Source: Streptomyces actinomycinicus
GTDB taxonomy: Bacteria; Actinomycetota; Actinomycetes; Streptomycetales; Streptomycetaceae
DNA: 64,000 nt
Assembly (NCBI RefSeq): GCF_016741775.1
Contig: NZ_JAERRK010000011.1
Span: forward strand, 62,001-126,000
Direction: 5' to 3'
Shown: piece after piece, positions 33,577-41,695 of the stretch
Numbering within the stretch: position 1 is the first letter of the stretch
Layout of the letters: the number at the start of each line of letters is the position of its first letter
Notes under the pieces: model-generated
Told to the model about the DNA's origin: nothing
The model's input: only the letters and a program-made list of their open reading frames with translations
Databases searched by the model: none
Position numbers and translations under genes: made by a program

Positions 33577-34281
33577 ATGGAGACCACCGCACCGCACACC
33601 GTCCGGGCAGGCGGACTCACGCTGGCCTGCCGCACCTGGGGCCCGGCGGGTGCCCCGCCCGTCCTCCTGCTGCACTGCCGGGGCGCCGACGGCGGCGACT
33701 GGACCCGGATCGCCGAACGCCTCGCGGCGTCCCCGCGTCCCCGCCGGGTGTACGCCCCCGACCTGCGCGGCCACGGCCGCAGCGACTGGCCCGGCGAGTA
33801 CCGGCTGGAGGCCATGAGCGAGGACGTCCGTGCCCTGCTGACAACCCTCGGCCTGACGAGCGTCGACGTGGTGGGGCATTCGCTCGGCGGGGTCGTCGCC
33901 TACCTGCTGGCCCAGCGTCACCCCGGCGTCGTGAGCCGCCTCGTGCTGGAAGACGTGGGCGCGCCGGTCCCGCTGGATCCGCCCCGCCCGCCCGCGGAAC
34001 GGCCCGCCGGCGAGCTGCCGTTCGACTGGGCGATGGTGCGGGCCACCGACGAGCAGCGCAACGCACCCGATCCCGTGTGGTGGGACCACATGGACCGGAT
34101 CACCATGCCCACTCTGGTCATCGCGGGTGGAGCAGCAAGCCACATTCCTCAGGACCAGGTCGCGAAGCTGGCGGACCTCATCCCGGGCGCCTCGTTGGTC
34201 ACCGTCGACGCCGGGCACCTCGTCCACGAGGCCCGCCCGGAGGAGTTCCTCGCCCTGGTGGAGGAGTTCCTCGAGCGGTGA
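33577..34281 (+). CDS. Alpha/beta hydrolase
   Basis: 234-residue alpha/beta hydrolase. LLLHCRGADGGDW near residue 24 replaces the usual HG oxyanion motif with HCRG, APDLRGHGRSDW follows near 52, the nucleophile elbow is GHSLGGVVAYLL near 90, and the histidine lies in VDAGHLVHEARP near 212. AACTAGCGT about 8-16 bases before the ATG resembles a minus-10 element, suggesting a leaderless or nearly leaderless message. It is convergent with fadD19, only 4 bp between stops. The substrate is unknown. Confidence 0.8.
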   Translation: METTAPHTVRAGGLTLACRTWGPAGAPPVLLLHCRGADGGDWTRIAERLAASPRPRRVYAPDLRGHGRSDWPGEYRLEAMSEDVRALLTTLGLTSVDVVGHSLGGVVAYLLAQRHPGVVSRLVLEDVGAPVPLDPPRPPAERPAGELPFDWAMVRATDEQRNAPDPVWWDHMDRITMPTLVIAGGAASHIPQDQVAKLADLIPGASLVTVDAGHLVHEARPEEFLALVEEFLER

Positions 34282-34285
34282 CGGG

Positions 34286-35905
34286 CTACGGGCGCTCCGC
34301 CGCCACCGCCACCTCCCGCGCCCACCGGTAGTCGGCCTTGCCGCTCGGCGACCGCTGGACGGCGTCCGTGATCACCAGCTGGCGGGGGATCTTGTAGCCC
34401 GCCAGCCGGGTGCGGCAGTGGTCCTGGATGTCGGCCAGCGAGGGCCGCGGCGCCCCCGTGCGCAGTTGCACCACGGCGGCCACGTGGTAGCCCCATCGGG
34501 TGTCCGGCACCCCGGCGACCAGCGCGTCGTACACGTCGGGGTGTGCCTTGAGGGCCTGCTCGACCTCTTCCGGGTAGACCTTCTCGCCCCCGGTGTTGAT
34601 GCACTGCGAGCCGCGCCCCAGGACGGTGACCACGCCGTCCTCGTCGACCGTCGCCATGTCGCCCAGCAGCACCCAGCGCCGGCCGTCCTTCTCGAAGAAC
34701 GTCTCGGCGGTCTTCGCCGGGTCGTTGTAGTACCCGAGCGGCACATGGCCGCACTGCGCGACCCGGCCCACCTCGCCGACGGCGACCGGTTCGTACGTTC
34801 CCGGATCCACCACCTGCGTACGGGAGTTGACCCGGATGCGGAAGCCGCGTTCGGGTCCGGAGTCCTCGGTCGCGGTGCCGTTGAAACCGGACTCCGAGGA
34901 GCCGAAGTTGTTCAGCAGCAGGGCGTTCGGGACCAGTGCGCGGAACTGGCTGCGCACCGTCTCGGACATGATCGCGCCCGATGAGGAGACGCTGAACAGC
35001 GAGGAGCAGTCGGTGCCCTTCATCGGGCCGGCGAGCGCGTCGATCAGCGGCCGGAGCATCGCGTCACCGACGAGGGACACGCTGGTGACCTTCTCCCGCT
35101 CGACCGTCCGCAGCACCTCCTCGGGCACGTACTTGCGGTGCAGGACGACCCGCTGCCCGAAGTTGAAGCCGATGAACGCGGTGAGCGTCGAGGTGCCGTG
35201 CATCAGCGGGGGAGTGGGGAAGAAGGTGATCCCGGAGCCGCCCGCGGCGACCCGCTCGGCCAGTTCCTCCGGCGCCTTCACCGGCTCCCCGGTCGGTGCC
35301 CCGCCGCCCAGCCCGGCGAAGAACAGGTCCTCCTGGCGCCACATCACCCCCTTGGGCATGCCGGTCGTGCCACCGGTGTAGATGATGAACTGGTCGTCCC
35401 CGGAACGCGCGGGAAAGCCCCGCCCGGGAGATCCCGCGGCCTCCGCGGCGGCGAACGGCACCGCCCCCGGCACCGTCTCGGCGGCCGGTGCGCCCACCCG
35501 CAGCAGGTGCCGCAGCTTCGGCGCCCGCGGCAGCGCACCCGCCACCCGGTCCTCGAACTCCGCGTCGAAGACCAGCGCGACCAGGTCGGCGTCCCGGTAC
35601 AGGTACACCAGCTCTTCTTCCACGTAGCGGTAGTTCACGTTCACCGGAACGATCCTGGCCTTCAGGCAGGCCAGCACCGTCTGCAGGTACTCGACCCCGT
35701 TGTACAGGTGCAGGCCCAGGTGCTCACCGGGGCGGATCCCGCTGTCGAGGAGGTGGTGGGCGATGCGGTTGGCGGCGGCGTCGAGCCCCGCGTAGGCCAG
35801 CCGGCGTTCCGCGCCCGTGCCGGGACGGTCGAGGTACACGAGCGCCTCGCGGTCCGGGACCACGTCGACGACCGACTCGAACAGGTCGGCAAGGTTGTAC
35901 TCCAC
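34286..35905 (-). CDS. fadD19: FadD19-like steroid C24/C26 acyl-CoA synthetase
   Basis: 539-residue ANL enzyme. YTGGTTGMPKGVMWR near residue 165 (TGGTTG instead of the usual TSGTTG), GRGSQCINTGGEKVYPEE near 425 and RSPSGKADYRWA at the C-terminus follow FadD19 closely as I remember it. FadD19 activates C26 sterol acids and in Rhodococcus is needed for side chains branched at C24. The GTG start has a very good GGAGGAAG 4 bases upstream. It is divergent from echA19, the same relative orientation as Rv3515c/Rv3516 in Mycobacterium tuberculosis, from memory. Confidence 0.82.
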   Translation of the reverse strand: MEYNLADLFESVVDVVPDREALVYLDRPGTGAERRLAYAGLDAAANRIAHHLLDSGIRPGEHLGLHLYNGVEYLQTVLACLKARIVPVNVNYRYVEEELVYLYRDADLVALVFDAEFEDRVAGALPRAPKLRHLLRVGAPAAETVPGAVPFAAAEAAGSPGRGFPARSGDDQFIIYTGGTTGMPKGVMWRQEDLFFAGLGGGAPTGEPVKAPEELAERVAAGGSGITFFPTPPLMHGTSTLTAFIGFNFGQRVVLHRKYVPEEVLRTVEREKVTSVSLVGDAMLRPLIDALAGPMKGTDCSSLFSVSSSGAIMSETVRSQFRALVPNALLLNNFGSSESGFNGTATEDSGPERGFRIRVNSRTQVVDPGTYEPVAVGEVGRVAQCGHVPLGYYNDPAKTAETFFEKDGRRWVLLGDMATVDEDGVVTVLGRGSQCINTGGEKVYPEEVEQALKAHPDVYDALVAGVPDTRWGYHVAAVVQLRTGAPRPSLADIQDHCRTRLAGYKIPRQLVITDAVQRSPSGKADYRWAREVAVAAERP

Positions 35906-36012
35906 CGCTTCCTCCTGACCCCGGCAGCCCTGGCGAAGAGAGGCGCATCCGTCGGTTCGCCGGTCATCAGAGCAAAGCGCGGGGCAACTGGGAAGGCCCC
36001 GCGCGCAACAAA

Positions 36013-36029
36013 TCTGACTGTCTGTCAGA
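36013..36029. promoter_or_regulatory. Inverted repeat in the fadD19-echA19 intergenic region
   Basis: TCTGAC and GTCAGA form a 6-bp inverted repeat with a 5-base centre in a notably AT-rich patch between the two divergent sterol genes. The shape suits a TetR-type operator controlling one or both directions. Confidence 0.55.
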
Positions 36030-36056
36030 AAACCCTTGAAGTGCCTCCTCGCCTCC

Positions 36057-36070
36057 TGCAACCTGTTCTC
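36057..36070. promoter_or_regulatory. Candidate KstR-type site before echA19
   Basis: TGCAACCTGTTCTC matches TNNAACNNGTTNNA except for the last base. It lies 25 bp before the echA19 start and in the divergent promoter region, where KstR boxes occur in mycobacteria. Confidence 0.45.
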
Positions 36071-36094
36071 GTTCTGACCGAGGGGAGATGGCCC

Positions 36095-36895
36095 ATGGGT
36101 GGGACGGAACACCTCACCGTGCAGCGGGAAGGCGCCACACTGGTGCTCACGCTCAACCGGCCCGACGCAAAGAACGCGCTCTCACTGGCGATGCTCGTCG
36201 GCCTGTACGACGGCTGGATCGAGGCCGACGCGGACGACTCCGTCCGCTCGATCGTGCTCACCGGGGCCGGCGGCGCGTTCTGCGCCGGCATGGACCTGAA
36301 GGCCCTGGCCGGCGACGGCATGCAGGGACAGCAGTACCGCGACCGCCTCAAGGCCGATCCCGACCTGCACTGGAAGGCCATGCTGCGCCACCACCGCCCG
36401 CGCAAACCGGTGATCGCCGCCGTCGAGGGCCACTGCGTCGCCGGCGGCACCGAGATCCTCCAGGGCACCGACATCCGGGTCGCCGGCGAGTCCGCGACCT
36501 TCGGCCTGTTCGAAGTCAGGCGCGGCCTGTTCCCGATCGGCGGCTCCACCGTCCGCCTCCAGCGCCAGATCCCGCGCACCCACGCCCTGGAGATGCTCCT
36601 CACCGGACGCCCCTACAGCGCCCGGGAGGCCGCCGGCATCGGCCTGATCGGACACGTCGTCCCCGACACCACCGCCCTCGCCAAAGCCCTGGAGATCGCC
36701 GAACAGATCAACGCCTGCGGCCCGCTCGCGGTCGAGGCGGTCAAGGCGTCCGTGTACGAGACCGCCGAACTGACCGAGACCGAGGGTCTCGCCGCCGAAC
36801 TCACCCGCGGCTGGCCGGTCTTCGACACCGCCGACGCCAAGGAGGGTGCACGCGCCTTCGCGGAGAAGCGGCCCCCCGTCTACAAGCGCGCCTGA
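36095..36895 (+). CDS. echA19: EchA19-like enoyl-CoA hydratase
   Basis: 266-residue crotonase-fold hydratase. AGGAFCAGMDLKALA near residues 61-75 forms the first oxyanion loop, and VEGHCVAGGTEILQGTDIRV near 110 the second, with Glu in GGTEI. ESATFGLFEVRRGLFPIGGS places the second acidic residue at Glu rather than the usual position. AKEGARAFAEKRPPVYK closes the protein as in mycobacterial EchA19, which hydrates a steroid side-chain enoyl-CoA. GAGGGGAG precedes the ATG. It heads a four-gene operon with the DUF35, ltp4 and ltp3 genes. Confidence 0.82.
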   Translation: MGGTEHLTVQREGATLVLTLNRPDAKNALSLAMLVGLYDGWIEADADDSVRSIVLTGAGGAFCAGMDLKALAGDGMQGQQYRDRLKADPDLHWKAMLRHHRPRKPVIAAVEGHCVAGGTEILQGTDIRVAGESATFGLFEVRRGLFPIGGSTVRLQRQIPRTHALEMLLTGRPYSAREAAGIGLIGHVVPDTTALAKALEIAEQINACGPLAVEAVKASVYETAELTETEGLAAELTRGWPVFDTADAKEGARAFAEKRPPVYKRA

Positions 36896-36909
36896 TCCGA
36901 GGAGCCCCC

Positions 36910-37860
36910 ATGCCCGAAGCCCTCAAAGCGCCACTCGTCGTCGAGTTCCCCTTCACCCGCTCCCTCGGCCCCGTCCAGAGCGCCTTCCTGACCGGACTCC
37001 GCGAACGGGTCGTCCTCGGCGTGCGGACCACGGACGGCCGCACCCTGGTCCCGCCCGTCGAGTACGACCCCGTCACCGCCGACGAGATCCGCGACCTGGT
37101 GGAGATCGCGCCCACGGGCACGGTCACCACCTGGGCCTGGAACCACGCACCCCGCCGCGGCCAGCCCCTGTCCACCCCGTTCGCCTGGGTCCTGGTCCGG
37201 CTCGACGGCGCCGACACCGCCCTCCTGCACGCCCTGGACGCCCCCGGACCCGATGCCGTCCGCACCGGCATGCGGGTGCGCATCCGCTGGGCGGCGGAGC
37301 CCACCGGGGCCATCACCGACATCGCCTGCTTCGAGCCGTACGACGGCGAACCGGAACAACCCCGCGGTCACAGCGGCGAGTTCGCCGATCCGCTCACTGG
37401 GATCGTCGCCCACGCCCGCCTCGACTACACCTACTCACCCGGCCGCGCCCAGTCCGCCTACATCCACGCCCTCTCCGAACGACGGATCGTCGGAGAGCGC
37501 TGCCCCTCCTGCCGCAAGGTCTACGTCCCGCCGCGGGGCGCCTGCCCCACATGTGGTGTCGCCACAGCCGAACAAGTGCAAGTGGGTCCACGGGGCACAG
37601 TCACCACCTTCTGCATCGTCAACATCAAGGCTTCTCACACGGCGAATCTCGACATCGACGTGCCGTACGTCTACGCACACATCGCCCTCGACGGCGCCGA
37701 CCTCGCCCTGCACGCCCGGATCGGCGGCATCCCCTACGACCAGGTGCGCATGGGGCTGCGTGTCGAACCGGTGTGGACCGAGGGCGCCCGCTTCCCGGAC
37801 CACTACCGGCCCACCGGCGAACCCGACGCCGACTACGAGACGTACAAGGAGCTGCTGTGA
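36910..37860 (+). CDS. DUF35 OB-fold/zinc-ribbon protein, duplicated
   Basis: 316-residue protein with two OB-fold halves. The second half (from about residue 190) has the rubredoxin-like zinc ribbon CPSCRKVYVPPRGACPTCG followed by the OB fold with GTVTTFCIVNI. The first half keeps the OB part (GTVTTWAWNH) but no cysteine ribbon. DUF35 partners bind and stabilise thiolase-like Ltp enzymes in sterol catabolism; here ltp4 starts inside its stop codon (GTGA). Length and position match Rv3521 of M. tuberculosis as I recall it. A steroid-aldolase accessory role is inferred. Confidence 0.8.
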   Translation: MPEALKAPLVVEFPFTRSLGPVQSAFLTGLRERVVLGVRTTDGRTLVPPVEYDPVTADEIRDLVEIAPTGTVTTWAWNHAPRRGQPLSTPFAWVLVRLDGADTALLHALDAPGPDAVRTGMRVRIRWAAEPTGAITDIACFEPYDGEPEQPRGHSGEFADPLTGIVAHARLDYTYSPGRAQSAYIHALSERRIVGERCPSCRKVYVPPRGACPTCGVATAEQVQVGPRGTVTTFCIVNIKASHTANLDIDVPYVYAHIALDGADLALHARIGGIPYDQVRMGLRVEPVWTEGARFPDHYRPTGEPDADYETYKELL

Positions 37861-38927
37861 CCAGCCAGGAAGCCCCCGGCCCCCGGGACATCGCCGTCGT
37901 CGCCTTCGCACAGACCGACCACCGGCGCTCCACCGAGGACTCCTCCGAGGTCGAGATGCTCATGCCGGTCCTGCACGAGGTCCTGGCCCGTACCGGCCTG
38001 AAGACCTCCGACATCGGCTTCACCTGCTCCGGCTCCAGTGACTACCTTGCCGGCCGTGCCTTCTCCTTCACCCTCGCCCTGGACGGCGTCGGCGCCTGGC
38101 CGCCGATCTCCGAGTCGCACGTCGAGACGGACGGCGCCTGGGCGCTGTACGAGGCCTGGACCAAGCTGCTCACCGGAGAAGCCGACACCGCCCTCGTCTA
38201 CTCCTACGGCAAGTGCTCACCCGGCTCGGTCCGGGACGTGCTCACCCGCCAGCTCGACCCCTACTACCTCGCCCCCCTGTGGCCCGACGCGGTCGCCCTC
38301 GCCGCCCTCCAGGCGCAGGCCCTCATCGACGCCGGGCACACCGACGAACCCGCCCTCGCGGCCGTCGGCGCCCGCAGCCGCGCCGACGCCCGCACCAACC
38401 CCCACGCCCAGCTCAGGGGGCCGGCACCGCAGGGCGACTACGTCGTACGGCCGCTGCGCGCCGGCGACTGCCCGCCCGTCGGGGACGGCGCCGCCGCCGT
38501 CGTCCTCGCGGCGGGGGACCGGGCCCGCCGGCTGTGCGCACGGCCCGCCTGGATCCGGGGCATCGACCACCGCATCGAGGCCCACGGCCTCGGCGTGCGC
38601 GACCTCACCGACTCGCCCTCCGCCCGGCTCGCCGCCGAGAACGCGGGCGCCTTCGAACGCCCCGTCGACACCGCCGAGCTGCACGCACCCTTCAGCTCCC
38701 AGGAGGTGGTCCTGCGCCGGGCCCTCCGCCTCGACGACAGCGTGTGCGTCAACCCCTCCGGCGGCGCCCTCGCCGCCAACCCGATCATGGCGGCCGGACT
38801 CATCCGCATCGGCGAGGCGGCCGCCCGCATCCACCGCGGCGCCTCCGACCGCGCCCTCGCCCACGCCACCTCCGGCCCCTGCCTGCAGCAGAACCTGGTC
38901 GCCGTACTCGAAGGGGATCCCCGATGA
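37857..38927 (+). CDS. ltp4: Ltp4-like thiolase-fold steroid aldolase
   Basis: 356-residue thiolase-fold protein (SCP-x thiolase-like). The usual nucleophilic cysteine loop (CxSG) is replaced around SHVETDGAWALYEAW. The C-terminal CxGGG of thiolases is also absent, with HATSGPCLQQN in that place. CVNPSGGALAANPIMAAGL is the conserved GHP-like helix without GHP. Lack of thiolase cysteines fits the retro-aldol Ltp group. In Rhodococcus Ltp3 and Ltp4 are needed to remove C24-branched sterol side chains. GTG start overlaps the DUF35 stop; the stop overlaps ltp3 by ATGA. Confidence 0.78.
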   Translation: MTSQEAPGPRDIAVVAFAQTDHRRSTEDSSEVEMLMPVLHEVLARTGLKTSDIGFTCSGSSDYLAGRAFSFTLALDGVGAWPPISESHVETDGAWALYEAWTKLLTGEADTALVYSYGKCSPGSVRDVLTRQLDPYYLAPLWPDAVALAALQAQALIDAGHTDEPALAAVGARSRADARTNPHAQLRGPAPQGDYVVRPLRAGDCPPVGDGAAAVVLAAGDRARRLCARPAWIRGIDHRIEAHGLGVRDLTDSPSARLAAENAGAFERPVDTAELHAPFSSQEVVLRRALRLDDSVCVNPSGGALAANPIMAAGLIRIGEAAARIHRGASDRALAHATSGPCLQQNLVAVLEGDPR

Positions 38928-40090
38928 GCAAGGAGCCCGTGGCCGTGACAGGAGTCGGCCAGACCAAGCACGTCGCCGCCCGCCGGGACGTGTCGATCGC
39001 CGGACTCGTCCGCGAGGCGGCCCTGAGGGCTCTCGAGGACGCCGAGGCGACCTGGGCCGACATCGACGCCGTCGTCATCGGCAAGGCGCCCGACTTCTTC
39101 GAGGGCGTGATGATGCCCGAGCTGTACCTCGCCGACGCCCTCGGCGCCGTCGGCAAACCCATGCTGCGGGTGCACACCGCAGGCTCGGTCGGCGGGTCCA
39201 CCGCGCTCGTCGCGGCCAACCTCGTCGCCGCCCGCGTCCACAGCACCGTCCTCACCCTCGCCTTCGAAAAACAGTCCGAGTCCAACGCCATGTGGGGCCT
39301 CTCCCTGCCCATCCCCTTCCAGCAGCCCCTGCTCGCCGGCGCGGGCGGCTTCTTCGCGCCCCATGTGCGCGCCTACATGCGGCGCAGCGGCGCCCCCGAC
39401 ACCATCGGCGCCCTCGTCGCCCACAAGGACCGGCGCAACGCCCTCAAGAACCCCTACGCCCACCTCCACGAGCACGACATCACCCTCGAAAAGGTGTTGG
39501 CGTCGCCCATGTTGTGGGACCCCATTCGCTACTCCGAGACCTGTCCGTCCTCCGACGGCGCCTGCGCCATGGTCCTCACCGACCGGGCCGGCGCCGCCCG
39601 CGCGCCCCGGCCGCCCGCCTGGCTGCTCGGCGGCGCCATGCGCAGCGAACCCACCCTGTTCGCCGGCAAGGACTTCGTCTCCCCGCAGGCCGGCAAGGAC
39701 TGCGCCGCCGACGTCTACCGGCAGGCCGGCATCGCCGACCCGCGCCGGGACATCCACGCAGTCGAGATGTACGTGCCGTTCTCGTGGTACGAGCCCATGT
39801 GGCTGGAGAACCTGGGCTTCGCCGCGGAGGGCGAGGGCTGGAAGCTCACCGAGTCCGGCGTGACCGGACTCGACGGGGACCTGCCGGTCAACATGTCGGG
39901 CGGCGTGCTGTCCACCAATCCCATCGGGGCCTCCGGCATGATCCGCTTCGCCGAGGCCGCCCTCCAGGTGCGCGGCCAGGCCGGAGAACACCAGGTGGAC
40001 GGCGCCCGCAGGGTGCTCGGGCACGCCTACGGCGGAGGCTCCCAGTTCTTCTCCATGTGGCTCGTGGGCGCCGAGCCCCCCGACTCCTGA
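38924..40090 (+). CDS. ltp3: Ltp3-like thiolase-fold steroid aldolase
   Basis: 388-residue thiolase-fold protein. VHTAGSVGGSTALVAAN near residue 80 stands where thiolases carry their nucleophilic cysteine, and none is present. LGHAYGGGSQFFSMW near the C-terminus aligns with the CxGGG segment but has Ala-Tyr in place of Cys-x, so a tyrosine could serve catalysis as in Ltp2-type aldolases. NMSGGVLSTNPIGASGM is the conserved loop before it. It ends the echA19-DUF35-ltp4-ltp3 operon. Role inferred: carbon-carbon cleavage of a C24-branched sterol side chain, probably with the DUF35 protein. Confidence 0.8.
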   Translation: MSKEPVAVTGVGQTKHVAARRDVSIAGLVREAALRALEDAEATWADIDAVVIGKAPDFFEGVMMPELYLADALGAVGKPMLRVHTAGSVGGSTALVAANLVAARVHSTVLTLAFEKQSESNAMWGLSLPIPFQQPLLAGAGGFFAPHVRAYMRRSGAPDTIGALVAHKDRRNALKNPYAHLHEHDITLEKVLASPMLWDPIRYSETCPSSDGACAMVLTDRAGAARAPRPPAWLLGGAMRSEPTLFAGKDFVSPQAGKDCAADVYRQAGIADPRRDIHAVEMYVPFSWYEPMWLENLGFAAEGEGWKLTESGVTGLDGDLPVNMSGGVLSTNPIGASGMIRFAEAALQVRGQAGEHQVDGARRVLGHAYGGGSQFFSMWLVGAEPPDS

Positions 40091-40207
40091 CGGCCCGTCC
40101 GGAGCGGTCCGGACGGACTCCCGAAAGGTCCTCTTCACGTGGCCTGTCCTGGGTAGCGAGCGGTCGCTAGGCTGGCCCGCGGACGACGAACCGGGAGGAG
40201 CACGGAC

Positions 40208-40450
40208 GTGGCCGAGAGCATCACCCAGCAGCAGCCGCTCGCGGGCTGGGACAAGCCGGAGCTGGATCTCAGCAGGGCCGAGTGGCAGTCCAGCAGCCGA
40301 GGTCTGGGCGATGTCCAGATCGCCTTCATCGAGGGCTTCATCGCGATGCGCAACAGCGACCGGCCGGAGAGCCCTTCTCTGATCTTCACCCCCGCGGAAT
40401 GGGGCGCCTTCGTCTCCGGCGCCCGTGAGGGCGAGTTCGACCTCACCTGA
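40208..40450 (+). CDS. DUF397 small protein
   Basis: 80-residue protein with the DUF397 core: WQSSSRG (usually W-x-K-S-S), then SPSLIFTPAEWGAFVSGAREGEFDL. DUF397 proteins are usually encoded beside a helix-turn-helix regulator of the Scr1/XRE type and are thought to work with it as small antagonists. No such regulator is adjacent. The GTG start has GGGAGGAG 6 bases upstream. TCGCTAGGCT at 40163-40172 is a plausible minus-10 region. Confidence 0.85.
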   Translation: MAESITQQQPLAGWDKPELDLSRAEWQSSSRGLGDVQIAFIEGFIAMRNSDRPESPSLIFTPAEWGAFVSGAREGEFDLT

Positions 40451-40592
40451 CGCCTCCGCGAGATCCTCACCTGATCCGGGGGTGTTACGGCCGGAATTCC
40501 GGACACGCGACGCAGCAGCGCCCTGCCGGGGCACCCGCCTGAGCGAGGCTGGCCCCAGCAAGGGGAAGGTCGTGCTCCGGAGGTGAGGAACG

Positions 40593-41495
40593 ATGAGCGC
40601 TGCCCCGGTCATCGCCGCGGTCGACGGTTCCGAGGACAGCTTGCGCGCCCTGGACTGGGCCCTGGACACCGCCCGCCGCCGCGCGGCACCGCTGCGCGTC
40701 GTGCACGTGCGCCAGTACGCCGCCTGGGGCCAGGCCGACGTACTGGTCGCCGCACCGCCCGAGGCGGAGGGCGACCCGGTGCTCGACGAGGTGCGCACCC
40801 GGCTCACGGACCGCACCGGGGTCCCGGAGGTGGAGTACGTCGCCCTGGAGGGCGTCCCGGGCGCCGTGCTGCCCGAACTCGGCACCGGCGCACAGCTGCT
40901 GGTGCTGGGATCCCGGGGCCGCGGTGGCTTCGCCAGCCTGCTGCTCGGCTCCAACGGCCTCACCGCCGCCCGGGACGCCGAGTGCCCGGTGGTCGTCGTA
41001 CCGCCGCCGGGCCGCGAGGTGCACGGGGAGGGACCCGTCGCGCCCGGACCCAGGGTGGTCGTCGGCCTGCACGTCGACAGCCCGGACGAGGGCGCCCTCG
41101 CCCTCGCCTTCGAGGAGGCCGCCCTCCGCCGGGCCCGGGTGCAGGTGATCGCCGCCTACCCCTGGCCCGTGCAGACCTGGTCGGCCCCCGGCCAGCCGGT
41201 GCCGCCCCCGGTCGACCGGGAGGTGGTGGAGAGCGAGACCCGCGCCCTCGCCGACGGCTTCCTCGCCCCGCACCGCCGACGGCACCCCGGGGTGCGCGCC
41301 GAGGCCGAGGCCCTGCCCGGCGACGCGGCCGGGCTCCTGGTCGCCGCCTCCAGGGACGCCGACCTGGTCGTGGTCGGCCGGCACCGCAGAAGGCTGCTCG
41401 CCCCGGCCCGCATGATGGGCTCGGTCACCCAGGCCGTGCTGTTGCACGCGGCGAGCCCGGTCGCGGTGGTGCCGCCGGCCCCGCCGGAGGAGTGA
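40593..41495 (+). CDS. Universal stress protein with two UspA domains
   Basis: 300-residue tandem UspA protein. Domain one (residues 1-140) starts VIAAVDGSEDS and has the ATP-binding glycine series in LGSRGRGGFASLLLGSNG. Domain two (150-300) ends VVGRHRRRLLAPARMMGSVT, in which the G-x2-G part is degraded, so it may bind ATP weakly or not at all. GGAGGTGAGGA precedes the ATG. It stands alone. Such proteins act in stress and dormancy, often under DosR/DevR control in actinobacteria; I see no clear operator. Confidence 0.9.
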   Translation: MSAAPVIAAVDGSEDSLRALDWALDTARRRAAPLRVVHVRQYAAWGQADVLVAAPPEAEGDPVLDEVRTRLTDRTGVPEVEYVALEGVPGAVLPELGTGAQLLVLGSRGRGGFASLLLGSNGLTAARDAECPVVVVPPPGREVHGEGPVAPGPRVVVGLHVDSPDEGALALAFEEAALRRARVQVIAAYPWPVQTWSAPGQPVPPPVDREVVESETRALADGFLAPHRRRHPGVRAEAEALPGDAAGLLVAASRDADLVVVGRHRRRLLAPARMMGSVTQAVLLHAASPVAVVPPAPPEE

Positions 41496-41695
41496 GGCCG
41501 CGGGAGAGACAGCGGTGTAGCAGACCGCACGGCACCCGGCAATCCCTCCGCGGCCGGGTCCCGCCGTGACGGCTGTGGTGCGCGACGCCATGGTGCCCGG
41601 ACACACCCGAATCTAGGGTTCCGCCACCCCCGGCGCTCCGGGCGCCGCCCGTGTGCGGGAGCGGCCGGGACACATGTGCCACCGAAGGAGCCGCC

